A program made the position numbers and the translations under genes. From Diphasiastrum complanatum (Eukaryota > Streptophyta > Lycopodiopsida > Lycopodiales > Lycopodiaceae), in the NCBI GenBank assembly GCA_029204225.1, contig CM055111.1, positions 42,350,815 through 42,414,814 on the forward strand: 64,000 nt of DNA, written 5' to 3'. The notes beneath the pieces are model-generated. The model made no database searches. It saw nothing but the letters and a program-made list of their open reading frames with translations, and had not been told where the DNA came from. Positions 35,274 through 46,944 of this stretch are shown piece after piece; position 1 is the first letter of the stretch; each line of letters opens with the position of its first letter.

Positions 35274-36880
35274 CTCCCCCTTAATGTGGATCCTGAAAAT
35301 CTTTGATTTTCAGATTTAACATATTATTAAATCTGAGATGATGCTCATTTGATAGAGCCTTTGTGAAGTAATTTGCTGCCATGTATTTTGTCCTGCAGAA
35401 AACTAATGCTACTTTCTTGCTATGTACTTTCTCTCTAAGGTAATGATACTTGATTTCAATATGTTTGCTTCGAGAGTGAAATATTGGATTGAGAGATAGC
35501 GCTATTGTGTTTTGATTGTCACAATAGACTGTTGTAGAAAGTGTTTGTGGAAGTTTGATGTCTGCAAGCAGTTGCCTTAGCTAGATCGCCTCTTTGGTTG
35601 CATTTGTGGTAGCTATGTATTCAGATTCCATTGATGATAATGCAACTGAGGTATGCTTTTGGTTGTTCCATGAGATTGGGCCTTGATTGTATACAAATAT
35701 AAATCTAGAAGTTGATTTTCTGGTATCAACATCTCCTGCCCAATCCGCAGTTGTGTAGGCTTCAAGGATGTTGGTAGTTTGGCTATCTCCATAGCAAATG
35801 CTAAGAGTTTTCGTTGTTTGGATGTACTTCATGACCTTTGTTAGTGCTTTCCAATGAGTTAAGTCTGGATTTGATAGGAACTGGCTGAGTGAACTAATCG
35901 GGTATGCAAGATCTGATTATGTGTAGATCATTGCGTACATTAGTGAGCCGATGATGGATTCAAACAGATAGCACTTCATTTCCCCTTTTTTTGCCTCAGC
36001 TTGAGGAGATTGTTCCTTTGATAACTTTAGTCCAGGGTCGAGTGAAAAGTGACTTGTTTTGCAGTTGGCCATTCCATACTTTTCTAGCACGTTGTTGAAA
36101 TATCGTTGTTGACTAATGAAAATTAGTCTGTTGGATCAATCTTGTCGGATTTGGATCTTGAGATAATAGTGGGCAGTCATCTTGTATTCTTGGGCCAGTA
36201 TGTATTTTGTTTCCTTCTTTAGATTCAGATCGTTACTAAATAGTAATGTATCATCTACATATAAAGTGATGATGATGAAGTAATCTGATACAGACTTGAA
36301 GTAAACATTCGAGTCTGTTGAGTTTGGAATAAAACCATTCTTGATCAGAAATGTGTTGATTTTTTTAAACTACGCTCTGGGTGACTATTTCAACCTATAG
36401 AGAGCCTTGTGGAGTTTGCATACAAGGTGTTGTTGATTGCCCTTGAGTTTGTATCCCCCTGGCTGCATCATATAGATTTCCTCTTCGATGATTCCGTTGA
36501 GGAAAGTGGTCTAGACATCCATCTGGTGGACTTCAAGATCTGCTGCGACTACAAAGGAGAGAAGTAGGCGGATTGAAGCATGTTCGACAACTGGGCTGAA
36601 GGTTTCTGAGTAGTCCAGATCTGGAATCTGGTTGTAGTCTTTGGTGACTAGGGTTGACACATTGAGGTTCTAATCATTGTTTGAGAAAGTGTCGCTTTTC
36701 TGTAGTTGAACCCCTGGATCAGAATTTGGGTGCTCGATGCTTGGGTCGGATTTGTCAACAGCTTTTCCCTTGTGGTTGATGAACTGGTCTTCCACAAAAT
36801 GACATCTCTATTGGTGAATGTCTTCTCAATATCCAGATTGTAGAGCTTGTATGCCTTGTGATCTGGGGAATAAACACAAT
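35274..36880 (-). pseudogene. Copia pol fragment (element D)
   Basis: RNase H residues (ADWAGDVDTRKSTSRF, VALSSMESEYIA at 35581-35832) and its C-terminus (about 35290-35580) lie next to the LTR. RT sequence with a YVDDTLLF-type motif (about 36230-36260) and the linker continue to about 36880 with several stops. The frame is short only because of nonsense and frameshift lesions. Integrase, protease and gag are missing. Confidence 0.85.
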
Positions 36881-37615
36881 TTCCTATTGAGTGGGTAATT
36901 GAAAAGGTTTATTCTAAGAAGAGTCCCTCCAAAACTTTTAAAAATCAAGGTATCAAAAATATAATCACATTTTTTGCATAAAATTATTTTTTTAAGTGCA
37001 GGCTTTTTGACTTTTTAAAATCCTAAGAATGCACATACCATATTTTTAAAAATACATTAGTAAGAAACTATACAATTATGTGCATTGCAAATTTGATGTT
37101 GTTTTAAAAAATATCACAAACAAAAAATTCATATAACTAATGTACTCTTCGATGAGATTTTGTTATATGTACGACATAAATCATTAAAACATATCATATT
37201 TTAATTGTCATCTAAATATTATTGATACATTATAATGATGTATTAGATTGCATACAAAGTATCCAATAAAAACTTTTCATAAAAAATTAATTTATCTAAA
37301 TGTGGAAAAATAGTGCATAAGAACTTTTATAAATCTAAGAATAAGCTCATGAAGCATAATATCTCAAATATATCTTTTGAATCTCACAAAAATAAAATCT
37401 TGATTTCCACATTTGGCACTTGCCATTCAAATATAAGTATCCCATAACATAAGGTTCCTGCCAATAACATTTATGTCTGCCAAACAATACGCAGCTACAT
37501 ATTTTTTCTAAAGTATCAAGCAATATATAGCAACATATCCGGTAATGCCTTCTCGGCTGATTGAGAGGGGGCTCGTTAATATCATCTCTCAACCCAACTA
37601 GCTCCCCTTCTTCAT
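36881..37615. other. Very AT-rich spacer, no gene
   Basis: Nothing coding or repetitive recognised between the Copia D truncation and the end of the methyltransferase-like gene. Confidence 0.5.
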
Positions 37616-39066
37616 TTAGAAGTGGGGGAACCGATTCGGATGAGGCACTTTGAAATCTGTCACTATTGTTGACTGCTCAACTTTCTGATCTTCATCTAGA
37701 AGTTCTTGAATAACAGCCACTCTCATCTCATTGTAGGTTGCCTGGACTTCATCCACTTCAACAACTATGCAATTCTTGTTTTTCTTGAGGGCACAACATG
37801 TCGAAGTACCTACATTTAAAAGTATATAAAACAATAAGTTATTCACAAAAAACAACATTAAATTCAAAAGTTAGAAATCGATTATGAAAACTAATTGTAA
37901 GCAAAGAAACACATCCTCATACCTGTTCCTGCAAACAGGTCCAGAACCCAATCATCCTCATTAAAAGACATATCAATTAATTTGTTGATTAATCTTTGAG
38001 GCTTTTGGTAAGGGTTAACCAAAGACCTATCAGCCTTTAAGTGTCTCAATTTCTGAGTCACAGTTGGACAAGAAATGACATTACTACACTGCTCATTGCA
38101 ATGGATCCATAATCTTTTTTTCTCATGCGCATCATAGCAGCCCACTGTCATCATTTCAAAAGAACTGATAAGTCGGCAGCCCAGCGCACGCTCAAGATTT
38201 ATTTTATTCCTACATATGCAATACCATATTAGCATTCAGACATACATTTTAAAACATTAACTACATCAGAAAAAATATCACAATTTATAAGTAAAATGAC
38301 ATACCATACTACATGCTCAATAGCATGACATGTGGTTTTCAAAGATACAATCACTGATGAAGATTGGGCCACCCTATGAAAAATCACACATCTCCATAAA
38401 GAAGATGTTGTCAACACAACAAAATCAATCACTAGCTTAGTAATTTGAGAATACAGAAATGGTTTCAAGTCATTAACGGAGCCAAGCATTCTGAAACCAT
38501 ACTGAATATTTGCAATAGCAAGAGTGTAATCATGCCTTGGGACAACAACTACCAATTTTGAAATATCAAAACAAATCATCCTGTAAGTAAATGTCCTCAT
38601 TGGGTCCAAAAGACATGTGAAAGTCTTCTAATCCTTAGACAACGGCGGGGGAGAATCTCTCAATTGAATCCTCATTCGTTCTTCTTTGGCCCTCTGTATA
38701 TACGATAGAAAATTTGGAGGGCAATCCAAGTCCTCGCCAACCTTAGCTTTCTTTGGCTGTAAAACCACACAAGCAAATATATAAGTCTCATAATATATCC
38801 AAAAGATTTATAACAAAATATCAATAGTGATAATAACATTCTTACCTTATACTTTTGAAAAGCCAAAAAAAATTCCGACAGAGCTTTGGTTGAGCTGGTA
38901 GTCAGGTAGTTTTGTTGAACCCACAACTGGAACAATTTAGCCGGTTCATCATCACCTCTTGAATTCAGATAAATACTTTATGACTGAAAATACATACGTG
39001 ATTATAAAGCAAACAACTGTTAAGAAATGAGGACTTTCATGATGTAGAACTTCTTGTTTATGTGGA

Positions 39067-39280
39067 AACTCGATGCACTACATCGAGTTGGTGTGACCAA
39101 CTTGATGCAGTGCATCGAGTATGAACACCAACTCGATGCACTACATCGAGTTGGAAACTCGAACTTGATGTAGTGCATCGAGTTGGAGTACAAAGTCAAT
39201 GCAGTGCATCGAGATGGTCACACCAACTCGATGCACTGCATCGAGTTTGGACAACAAATCAATGCAATGAGTAGAGATGG
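39067..39280. repeat. Intronic array of palindromic 31-bp repeats, 7 units
   Basis: Seven units start near 39067, 39098, 39128, 39162, 39193, 39224 and 39256. Each is about 24-27 bp of a palindrome with arms CAACTCGATGCA and TGCATCGAGTTG around a single central base, separated by 5-7 bp of less conserved sequence. The last unit is degenerate. The array lies wholly within the inferred intron 38976-39337. Confidence 0.9.
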
Positions 39281-40629
39281 TAAGCCAATATTGTACCAAT
39301 CAAAACATAAATTGACTTATCATATTAAAATACTCACTTCTTAAACTCAAGGTGCATTTTGTCCATGTTGAGCTCCCTTGCAACTACACGTGATAGCACC
39401 GACATAATGGTGTTCTCGTCCTTGATTTCTTGAAGAGATATCCACCAATGGCCCCTCATATCATCAACGAGCTCCTCAATCTGAAAATCAGGCTTCTTAG
39501 TAGCCTCTTTAGATAAAGCAGTGAGAACAGATTTTCCCTTCGAGACTTTTTGGCCTTTTAGCTTTTATTCTCCCACATTCCAAAAATAAAATCCTGAATA
39601 TCCCAGACCCGACCTTGACGAAAAGCCAACTGAAACCATAAATCATATTTTTGGAGGCCATGGGACTTTTCAGTCTCATCCACGACAACTCCAACCTCCA
39701 GCAAACATTGGCGCCTCAGGGCACCATTAGCTTTTTCATGAGATTTCATATAATCAACATATTCATGGTGAAAGAATTGTACTTTTTCAATAATTGACAT
39801 CCTGGCCTATAGTCGTTATCATTTTTGTGGTCCCAGGCCAAGAGCTTTGCTTCTTCAAGTGTCAAATCACAAAATATTTTACATTCAACAAATCAAAAAA
39901 TGCTGGTAGTGGGATAGGCGGCCACTAGATGTCTTCGCGCCGCTGCAGAGTGGGAGCTACCAATAATATAGTAATCATAAAGCTCTGCTTTCTTCTCATT
40001 AAAAACATCCTTAGAAGGACGCTGGTAAGGATCAACTAAAACAATAAAAGGCACAACAGTTGCATGTGGATTTAGCTTCATCTTCTTCATTGAATTTGTG
40101 ACATGCACTTTGTGAGGTGCCCTCACTTCCATTGTTCTCCTACCTGTATTCGGGTCGATAGGTGGCCTATGAACTTTTTCAATAGGTAACATGAAGATCT
40201 TGCATGATGCAAGCTTCTCATTCTGAATTGCCTCCCTAATTTTATTTAGTATTCAAGTCCATTCAAGATCAAATTTTGATTTTTAATCAACAATAAAGAG
40301 CATCAAGATGCTTGCTAAGATTTATATATAAAATCAAAGTCAGTTGATTTACATGTCATTTAAACATTAATTTAGTTAAATCTCATTAAAATAAATAAAT
40401 TCTGGCATTTTTAGAAACATTTACAATCAAACAATCTCAATTAGGAAGAGTAATTTATTGTACCTCACTTTAAGACCCCACACATGAAGAGTATACATGC
40501 CAAATGTAGTTCCGGTTGTATTTTTTATCAAAATAAAACAAATTATCATGTTGAGCAACACAAAACCATTATTATCGCATAAAAAGTCAAAATTACTAGA
40601 TCAAGAATGCACTTAATAAAAAAAGTGAT

Positions 40630-40736
40630 CCAACTCGAGTTGGTGCTCCTACACGATGCAGTGCATCGAGTTGTTGCTCCAACTCGATGCACTGCATCGA
40701 GTTGGTGCACATTTTCAATGCACTGCATCGGAACTC
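40630..40736. repeat. Second array of the same palindromic repeat, 4 units
   Basis: Units near 40630 (shortened to CCAACTCGAGTTGG), 40650, 40679 (a perfect palindrome of 27 bases with one central base) and 40711 (degenerate), again at about 30-bp spacing. The array sits between the tentative first exon and the ParB-like exon of the methyltransferase-like gene. Confidence 0.88.
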
Positions 40737-40975
40737 AGGATAATAAATTCTTAACCCTAAAATAATAGTGGCAATTTTTTCAACCCTAAGTTTTTGCAGA
40801 TAAAATATACATACATAACACCAATGACATACTTGCTAGGCTTCATTTCATAGAGGCAAAGGGTAGAGAATGTTGAGCAGGATCTTCCGCCTTCAGTCAT
40901 GCCTTCGCAGCCGCTCAACGAGGATTTTTGCAAGAGCGCTCTTCTCTTCAGGAACTGTCGTGAGAATGGGTGGGC

Positions 40976-40984
40976 CCTTTTATA
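40976..40984 (-). promoter_or_regulatory. TATA box candidate for the methyltransferase-like gene
   Basis: The minus strand reads TATAAAAGG about 76 bp upstream of the ATG at 40900. The position suits a core promoter and supports the tentative first exon. Confidence 0.55.
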
Positions 40985-41086
40985 CTTTTACTCTTTCCAA
41001 ATATGGAAAGTTGTCTTGTCAAGTTTAAAATGATTAGAATAATTTTTATTTTTGTCGTGACATACACAATATAGTTTTTTTTATTT

Positions 41087-41560
41087 TTGACCTCGATTTA
41101 CAAAGACCCTACCAACAATTCATCATCTGAGGTGAGCCTCTCGTTTTCTTCATATGAAGGAGCCCTAGTGGTTGGTGTAAACAACATATCAAAAAACATG
41201 TCAGAGAATGTGTCAAAGAACATGTCAGAGAATTTGTCAGATCCTGTCCGTAGTGAGGACAATGGGATTCTATCATTTTCATATGTTGATGTGCCGTCAT
41301 ATTTACGACCATGTTTTGGCGATAAACCAATATTATCGAACGATATATTATCGCTTGGGTCTGTTGGTTCCCACAATCATTGTGCCAATGTTAATACTCC
41401 ATTTGAGAGCGTGGAAGTTGACATGCTTACTGAGTCAAGCAGCAATCAGTCAGATAGTGAGACTATCGGCCTAATTAATGAGGAGAATGCTGACCAAGAA
41501 TGTTCTCCAATTGTATTTTATCGGAGAAGGCGTTCCTTTGGTAAGGATAGGAAAGATTGA
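41087..41560 (+). CDS. Hypothetical Ser/Asn-rich ORF (possible exon)
   Basis: A 157-codon open frame from a TTG after an in-frame stop. The first ATG is near 41199, within KNMSENVSKNMSENLS. The protein is acidic, rich in S, N and D, with a small internal repeat of KNMSEN and a basic C-terminal RRRRSFGKDRK. A pyrimidine-rich stretch ending in ACAAAG at about 41104 could be a splice acceptor, so this may be the 3' exon of a larger gene. It lies head to head with the methyltransferase-like gene. I recognise no domain. It may be non-coding. Confidence 0.3.
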   Translation: MTSIYKDPTNNSSSEVSLSFSSYEGALVVGVNNISKNMSENVSKNMSENLSDPVRSEDNGILSFSYVDVPSYLRPCFGDKPILSNDILSLGSVGSHNHCANVNTPFESVEVDMLTESSSNQSDSETIGLINEENADQECSPIVFYRRRRSFGKDRKD

Positions 41561-43892
41561 TTCAAGCACATTCGGTCGGTTGTTTGATATGCAATGAAAT
41601 TGTTCATCCTCGAGTTCCTAGAATCTGAGTTATGATTTATCAATCCCAACTCTCCATATTCCCAAGACCATACCAATCATAAGAGTGTATTACAAATCTT
41701 AAAAGACACATGAGTTGTTCCTGAAAGTCCTTTCCATTTGAAAAGTTTCAGACTTTTACAACTCACACACGGTGCCAATATAGAAATTGTAATCTAATGA
41801 ACAACCTTACTTTAGACATGGCACAAATTGTCATTCCAAAGTTAGGGTCCAATCTACAATACATGTAGTTTTTCCTCTTAAGTTCTAATCTAGAATAACT
41901 TAAGATTTACCGGAACCTCATTACGTGAAGTTCTAACTTTTGGCAAACTATGGCTATCCAACTCTCCTGAGTTTTCCGAGATAACATTCCATCAATTACA
42001 AACGGGAAAAGATACGGCGGCCCAAAAGTTCTCGTGTATTCTATGCACATCCATCTGTAAATGAATCCAAAATGACTCATAAATGTTGTGACTTATGAGC
42101 AATACATTTCAACAATAATATCCATAAGTAAGATTTCTATTGTTGATTTACAACAACTAACTTAGAAGTAACGCTCCTGACTCGGTTAGTTGTATCGGAT
42201 AGAAAATATCTAAATGTCTAGGTGTGGTACCAAAATACCACATTTAATCTGATTCTAAATCAATCCTAGGTTAACAAGCAATTCTCAATGAGAAATTACT
42301 ATAACCCAGTGAGAAATTGTCTCAAACACAATTCTCATCAATATGTCTATTTACCAACAACTAGTTTATGCATGCAAATAAACTTGGCTCACAAAATACT
42401 TTGTAGATCCACAGGATTAGAAGTTTGTACAAAAGGTTTTAATGATCCCACAAAGATTCACCACATAGCATATCTCTACAGATAACTCCTGATCTGTACT
42501 TAACACTCTCATAACCAAAAATCCTGTAACTTGTTTATCCTCTAAGAGAGAATATTTCTCAAAGAGTGCTATTTCAAATCCAAAAAATCTCAACCATAGA
42601 TTCACTCAAAAGAATATATTGTTAGCATAAATTTTTTTCCTTGCATCAACCCACGGATCTCAGTCCAAACTAAAATCAAGTTGACTATATCCAGCAAGGA
42701 ACAGGCCTCAACAAACCCCCATCTTGCAATAGTATTACCAAGTTCTGACACAAATCAATCAAACTTGTTATCAGCCACTTTTCTACCGCAAGAGTACTTT
42801 CTAATTTCTCCCCCCGTTAAATCTTCAAACCTGATATCAACTATAATTCGTAAAGGGTTTCTGTAATATCAAAATATCCTATCATTTCTGATTCATAAAA
42901 TAGGTCTGTCGTTTATAACAGATTCCTCCTGGAATCTCTGACAGATGCTTCTCCTTGATAACTCTCTTTTCTTCCTACCTCTCCCCCTTTTTAACATGCT
43001 CAGGAGAAGTTTCAAAGAAAAGATACGAGAAAATCTTGAAAGCCAAAGAGATGTTAAATCATTGTTAGCAAATGCCAATGATGTCCCAACACAATGACTA
43101 AACCAAAGATCTTCTTCGTTACCAAGCTTGAGAATTAACCCGTAAATCGAAAAGGATTTCTTGAAGATTCAAGTAGAGAAACAATTTTAGAAAACAGTTT
43201 CATTAACCATTTCTGTGACATCGTCCATGGTCAACGAGTAATCAGAATTACCTTTCAAGGAATCACAAAAAAGCGGGTTAATTAATGTGTTAAGAAATTC
43301 ACCAATATATCTTTTATAAAGAAATAGCTTGCCGGGTTTCTGATTTTGTAAATTTGAGATATCCAAAAAAGGGGTCATGACCAATATTTCAAATTTCCGA
43401 CAAAACACCCGTTTTATGACCGATAGTATTTGGCATCACTAAGACTTATTTTAATGTTCATTAAAATATGTAAGAATTTTTAGCCTTTTTATAGAACAAA
43501 CTTAAAATATCAACCTCACACAAGATTTCACCTTTGGAATGTAACTTTCTCATATTTTTTGACTTTTTTGGAAAGACAAACATCCCTTCTACATGCATTG
43601 CATCTTGCAAATATAGAGGCAAATAGGTCTTTGGGATGCATTAGAGCCTACATCCATGCTTAGAATACCTTGTGGCATATTATGCCCATTTTCAAATAAA
43701 TTAAAAAGCAGAAAATGCATGCATTTTTTTCAAAGGCAGATTCTGCTTTTTTTTTTTTGCATGTCTGTGCCCGTCCGTACGGATTCCGTACAACTGCCAC
43801 GTGGCACATTTTGTGTTAATCAGTCAAAGTCAAACCTACCTATTATGCTTCGTAATGTGCTTCTGAAAAAATTTCAGGTATCCATTACGCAA
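41561..43892. other. No gene supported; G-box palindrome at 43796
   Basis: AT-rich, with short scattered frames only. GCCACGTGGC at 43796-43805 is a perfect palindrome containing the plant G-box CACGTG, about 350 bp before the LRR gene start. Confidence 0.45.
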
Positions 43893-43982
43893 TGGAAGGA
43901 GCCGGGCAAAGGTCATTCTGCCTTCGCCCAAATTTTTTTGAAAATCCTTACCGGGCAGAAGCCATTCTGCCCGGCTCCTTCC
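43893..43982. repeat. 90-bp inverted repeat (hairpin element)
   Basis: The first 16 bases, TGGAAGGAGCCGGGCA, are repeated exactly in inverse at the right end, and TTCTGCC further in also pairs. Nested at 43951-43974 is a perfect 10-bp stem, CCGGGCAGAA/TTCTGCCCGG, with a GCCA loop. It could be a miniature inverted-repeat element or a small-RNA hairpin. It ends 170 bp upstream of the LRR start codon. Confidence 0.8.
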
Positions 43983-44152
43983 ATAATACATAACTCTCAT
44001 GACTCACCATGTGGTGGCTAGGCTTAGAATATATAAGGCTCATGACTCACTTTGATAATACGTAAGGGGATTCCTCTGGTTGATAAAATAGCTACTAGCA
44101 ATAGTAATGCGGTGTACCTTATTTCTACTCAATTGCTTGAGATCTTTTTAAG

Positions 44153-46050
44153 ATGGAATTGTTTTCACAACTAAATATGTGGGTTGTATTTGGCTTGCTT
44201 AGCTATCTTACTCTTGCTCTTACTGTTGATAGTAATGCTACAGCAATGCCAAAAACAACAACCAAAGCTCCAACTTGTGTGACCCAGGATCGCGATGCTC
44301 TTCTAAGTTTCAAGTCGAAGTTGAACCAGGAGTCCAAGTGCTTGCAGTCACGGAAGGGCCAAGAATGCTGCAGTTGGAAAAGAGTAACGTGTGACACGAT
44401 CAGCAATCGTGTCATAGAGCTCTTTCTAGTTACCTGTGACTTGCATGGCAACATTCCACCATCGTTGGCTAATTTGTCACATCTCCAGTCACTTCAACTC
44501 CAGAATAACAACTTCACGGGCTTCCTTCCAAAGGAGATTGGCAATTTGCAACAGCTTCAAAAACTCATTCTGTATTTTAAATAATTTGCATGGAAGCATA
44601 CCTTCTACGTTAGGCAATCTCTCTAACCTCCAGAATTTAAACCTTGGAGCTAACCAATTCAGTGGACAAATTCCTGCAGATCTTGGCAAACTAAGCAACC
44701 TGATCAGATTGGATATCTTCTCCAACCCAATAACACGAACGATTCTGCCAGAGCTAGGAAATCTCTCGCGAGTTCGTCGTTTTGCTCTGTCAAATAATAA
44801 TTTGCATGGAATCATACCTTCATCACTAGGAAATCCTAGCCATCTCAAAGAATAAGATCTTGGACTTAATTCATTGAGTGGCCAAATTCCTGTAGAGCTT
44901 GGAAAGTTAAGCAAGCTCGAAAAAATCTATCTCTACGTGGTCTCCCTTATTCCTTGGGTGCACTTATGAATATTAAAGTAATGTATCTGCAGGTAAATGA
45001 ACTGACTGGCAATCTACCGTCCACTCTTGGAAATTTGAAGACAATGGCGTGGTTCTCAATCAGTTCCAACAAATTCAGGGGGCGTATTCCTGAATTTTTT
45101 GGCTCACTCTCCAACTTGACAGTGCTCGATCTCAGCAACAACTTGCTAAGTGGGACTATTTTGAAATCGCTTGGCCACCTTTCAAAGCTCAATATATTGG
45201 ATTTACAAGGCAACGCTCTCATCGGATCCATTCCCGATTCCTTCTTCACATCACTTACACAATTGGCGGGGCTCTATCTTTCTAACAACCAATTGACGGG
45301 TATGATCCCTATGTATAAGGGATACCAACATCAACCATATCTTCGAACCTTGAAGCTCAACAACAACAGCCTCACAGGACCTATTCCAACAGCCATGGCA
45401 AGTAACATGCCTGCCCTCTAACTTCTGGGTCTTTCACAAAATCAATTGTCTGGCAACATTCCACAACAAATACTACAGTTGCCAAAGTTAAAGAAGTTCA
45501 ATGTTTCCTACAACGCGCTTCTTGGAGCCATTCCTCGGGGCCCCAACGTGAAGAATATCAATGCATCCTCATATGTGGGAAACATAGGCCTTTGTGGCCC
45601 TCCTCTCCCAAATCCATGCCCACCAGGTTTACGCATGAGTTAACCACTTCTTATTTAATCGATGTTGGCTTTAATTTCATATTAGCTTTCTATTCTAAGA
45701 AATGGTGGGTCTTTGCAAGCTAGAACATTTGAGTTATTAAGATGCAAAAGTGCTCCTTACCTTTAGTTATGGATAACTATTTTAAATTATTGTTTTCCAT
45801 ATAAATACGTCAATCTCTCATTAGTTCTCCATAAGAGGGTTTTGGTAGAAGATTAAATTTAGTCTTTGGCAAGCACATGTAGATTTTGCTATTCCAACTT
45901 CCTACACAATGCAAAGAAAAGACAACCCCTTGGCATTACATCAAATACAAACTAGTGAATGGAAGCACAATACAAGCATTTTGGTAGGCTCCATTGCATG
46001 TACAATGATGCTCATAGCCATCTCAACTTTTGTAAAGATCATTCAAGGTA
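44153..46050 (+). pseudogene. LRR receptor-like protein/kinase ectodomain, broken
   Basis: ATG at 44153, then a hydrophobic signal peptide (about residues 8-25) and an LRRNT_2 cap (DRDALLSFKSKL ... CCSWKRVTCD). Plant-type 24-residue LRRs with L.G.IP follow, to a C-terminal cap ending LCGPPLPNPCPPG. After a probable intron (from about 45627), an exon near 45940-46050 encodes a transmembrane helix (SILVGSIACTMMLIAIS) and a possible GTAACA donor. Lesions: one extra A near 44580, nonsense TAA near 44853, a frameshift near 44935 and nonsense TAA at about 45419. No kinase domain is found downstream. Members of this family act as cell-surface receptors; this copy cannot make a full protein. Partial relatives lie at 48063-48290 and 58192-58429; the latter has TAC where this copy has the stop at 45419. 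Confidence 0.88.
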
Positions 46051-46944
46051 ACAACATGTCACATTATTGTTGTTGGCAGCAAATTATTGCAACCAATCAA
46101 TAGAAGATGTGGCTTCCCCATGTAATTTCTATAGGGGACATTTATGATTACCATAAAACACACACACACACACATGTTGCCAATAACATATATATAGATT
46201 TCTCAATTTTATGGACACGTTTCTTTTGCTTCTAAAGTCAACATAATGTGAGAATGAAACTTGCATTATTTCTCCAAAACTCTTTCCATGAATAGAATTT
46301 AAGGATGTCTATCTCCACAAATTCTAATTCCATTGTCTTTTGTGAAAATTTTCATATTTAATATGATATCTACATAATTCTAAGCTTGAAGGTTATAGTA
46401 CACATTATTTGTTACGATCATTTAAATATTTTACAAAACTACAAAAGAGTTTGATGTTGTCAACACAATTAGTTCTCTTTAGTGTGAGGGCAATTTTTTT
46501 CACAATAGTGGGAAGGAAAGCCTTATATTTGCATCTAAAAAAGGCAAGTCTAATTAGAACACGCTTCACATTTAAATTTCGGTCAGCAATCTATTTTTGA
46601 TACTTGTGACAACGCTCCAAAAATAATCGGCAAGCTATTTATCGAGACAAAAATAAATAAAAAATGAGATTAATTTTCATAGCAAAATTGCATTCTAGGA
46701 ATCGAACTTGTCTAAATAGGCTATTCAGATTCTTGGCTATAGTTACTCGACAAAACTAGCTCACCTAGCCAATTCCATTTTTATGTTGATTTTAATTTCT
46801 ACCAATTCTAGTATTTGGAGGCTTGAGAAAAGAAAATTAGTGTAGAAAAGGCTTGAGAAAACACAACCATTACAAGTTTCAAAAAGTGAAGAATCAATGG
46901 CATATATAAAAGATAATCGAAATTGCTTGCAAATTTGAAAATAT
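46051..46944. other. No gene; (CA)n microsatellite at about 46157-46173
   Basis: Where receptor kinase exons would be expected, I find no kinase motif on either strand. A short CA run is present at 46157-46173. Confidence 0.5.

Larger units (their letters stand above)
37616..40900 (-). pseudogene. Damaged spliced gene: ParB-like region plus beta-class N4/N6 DNA methyltransferase
   Basis: Minus-strand exons I can place: 40900-40833 (tentative, ATG at 40900, GTATGT donor); 40235 to about 39338; 38975-38846; 38756-38305; 38209-37923; 37809-37616 (stop TAA). Introns 37810-37922, 38210-38304 and 38757-38845 have GT-AG ends and preserve frame. Intron 38976-39337 does so with an inferred acceptor. 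The first reads through to give DLFAGTGTSTCC, the S-adenosylmethionine motif (FxGxG). That motif lies at the C-terminus after KPQRLINKLI, the beta-class order. The N-terminal exon has YYIIGSSHSAAARRHL, like the ParB/sulfiredoxin HR box. The expected catalytic (D/N/S)PP(Y/W/F) is not seen; DP-M-R occurs near 38600. Lesions: TGA near 39894, one-base losses near 39795 and 39565, TAG at 38628. It is probably inactive. Confidence 0.7.

Noticed and set aside
39067-39280. A true CRISPR array
   Set aside because: The spacers are only 5-7 bp and similar to each other, there are no cas genes, and the setting is a plant intron. It is a tandem palindromic satellite.
42288-43408. Several 60-75-codon frames upstream of the LRR gene
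   Set aside because: Scattered on both strands in AT-rich DNA, with no shared frame or domain.
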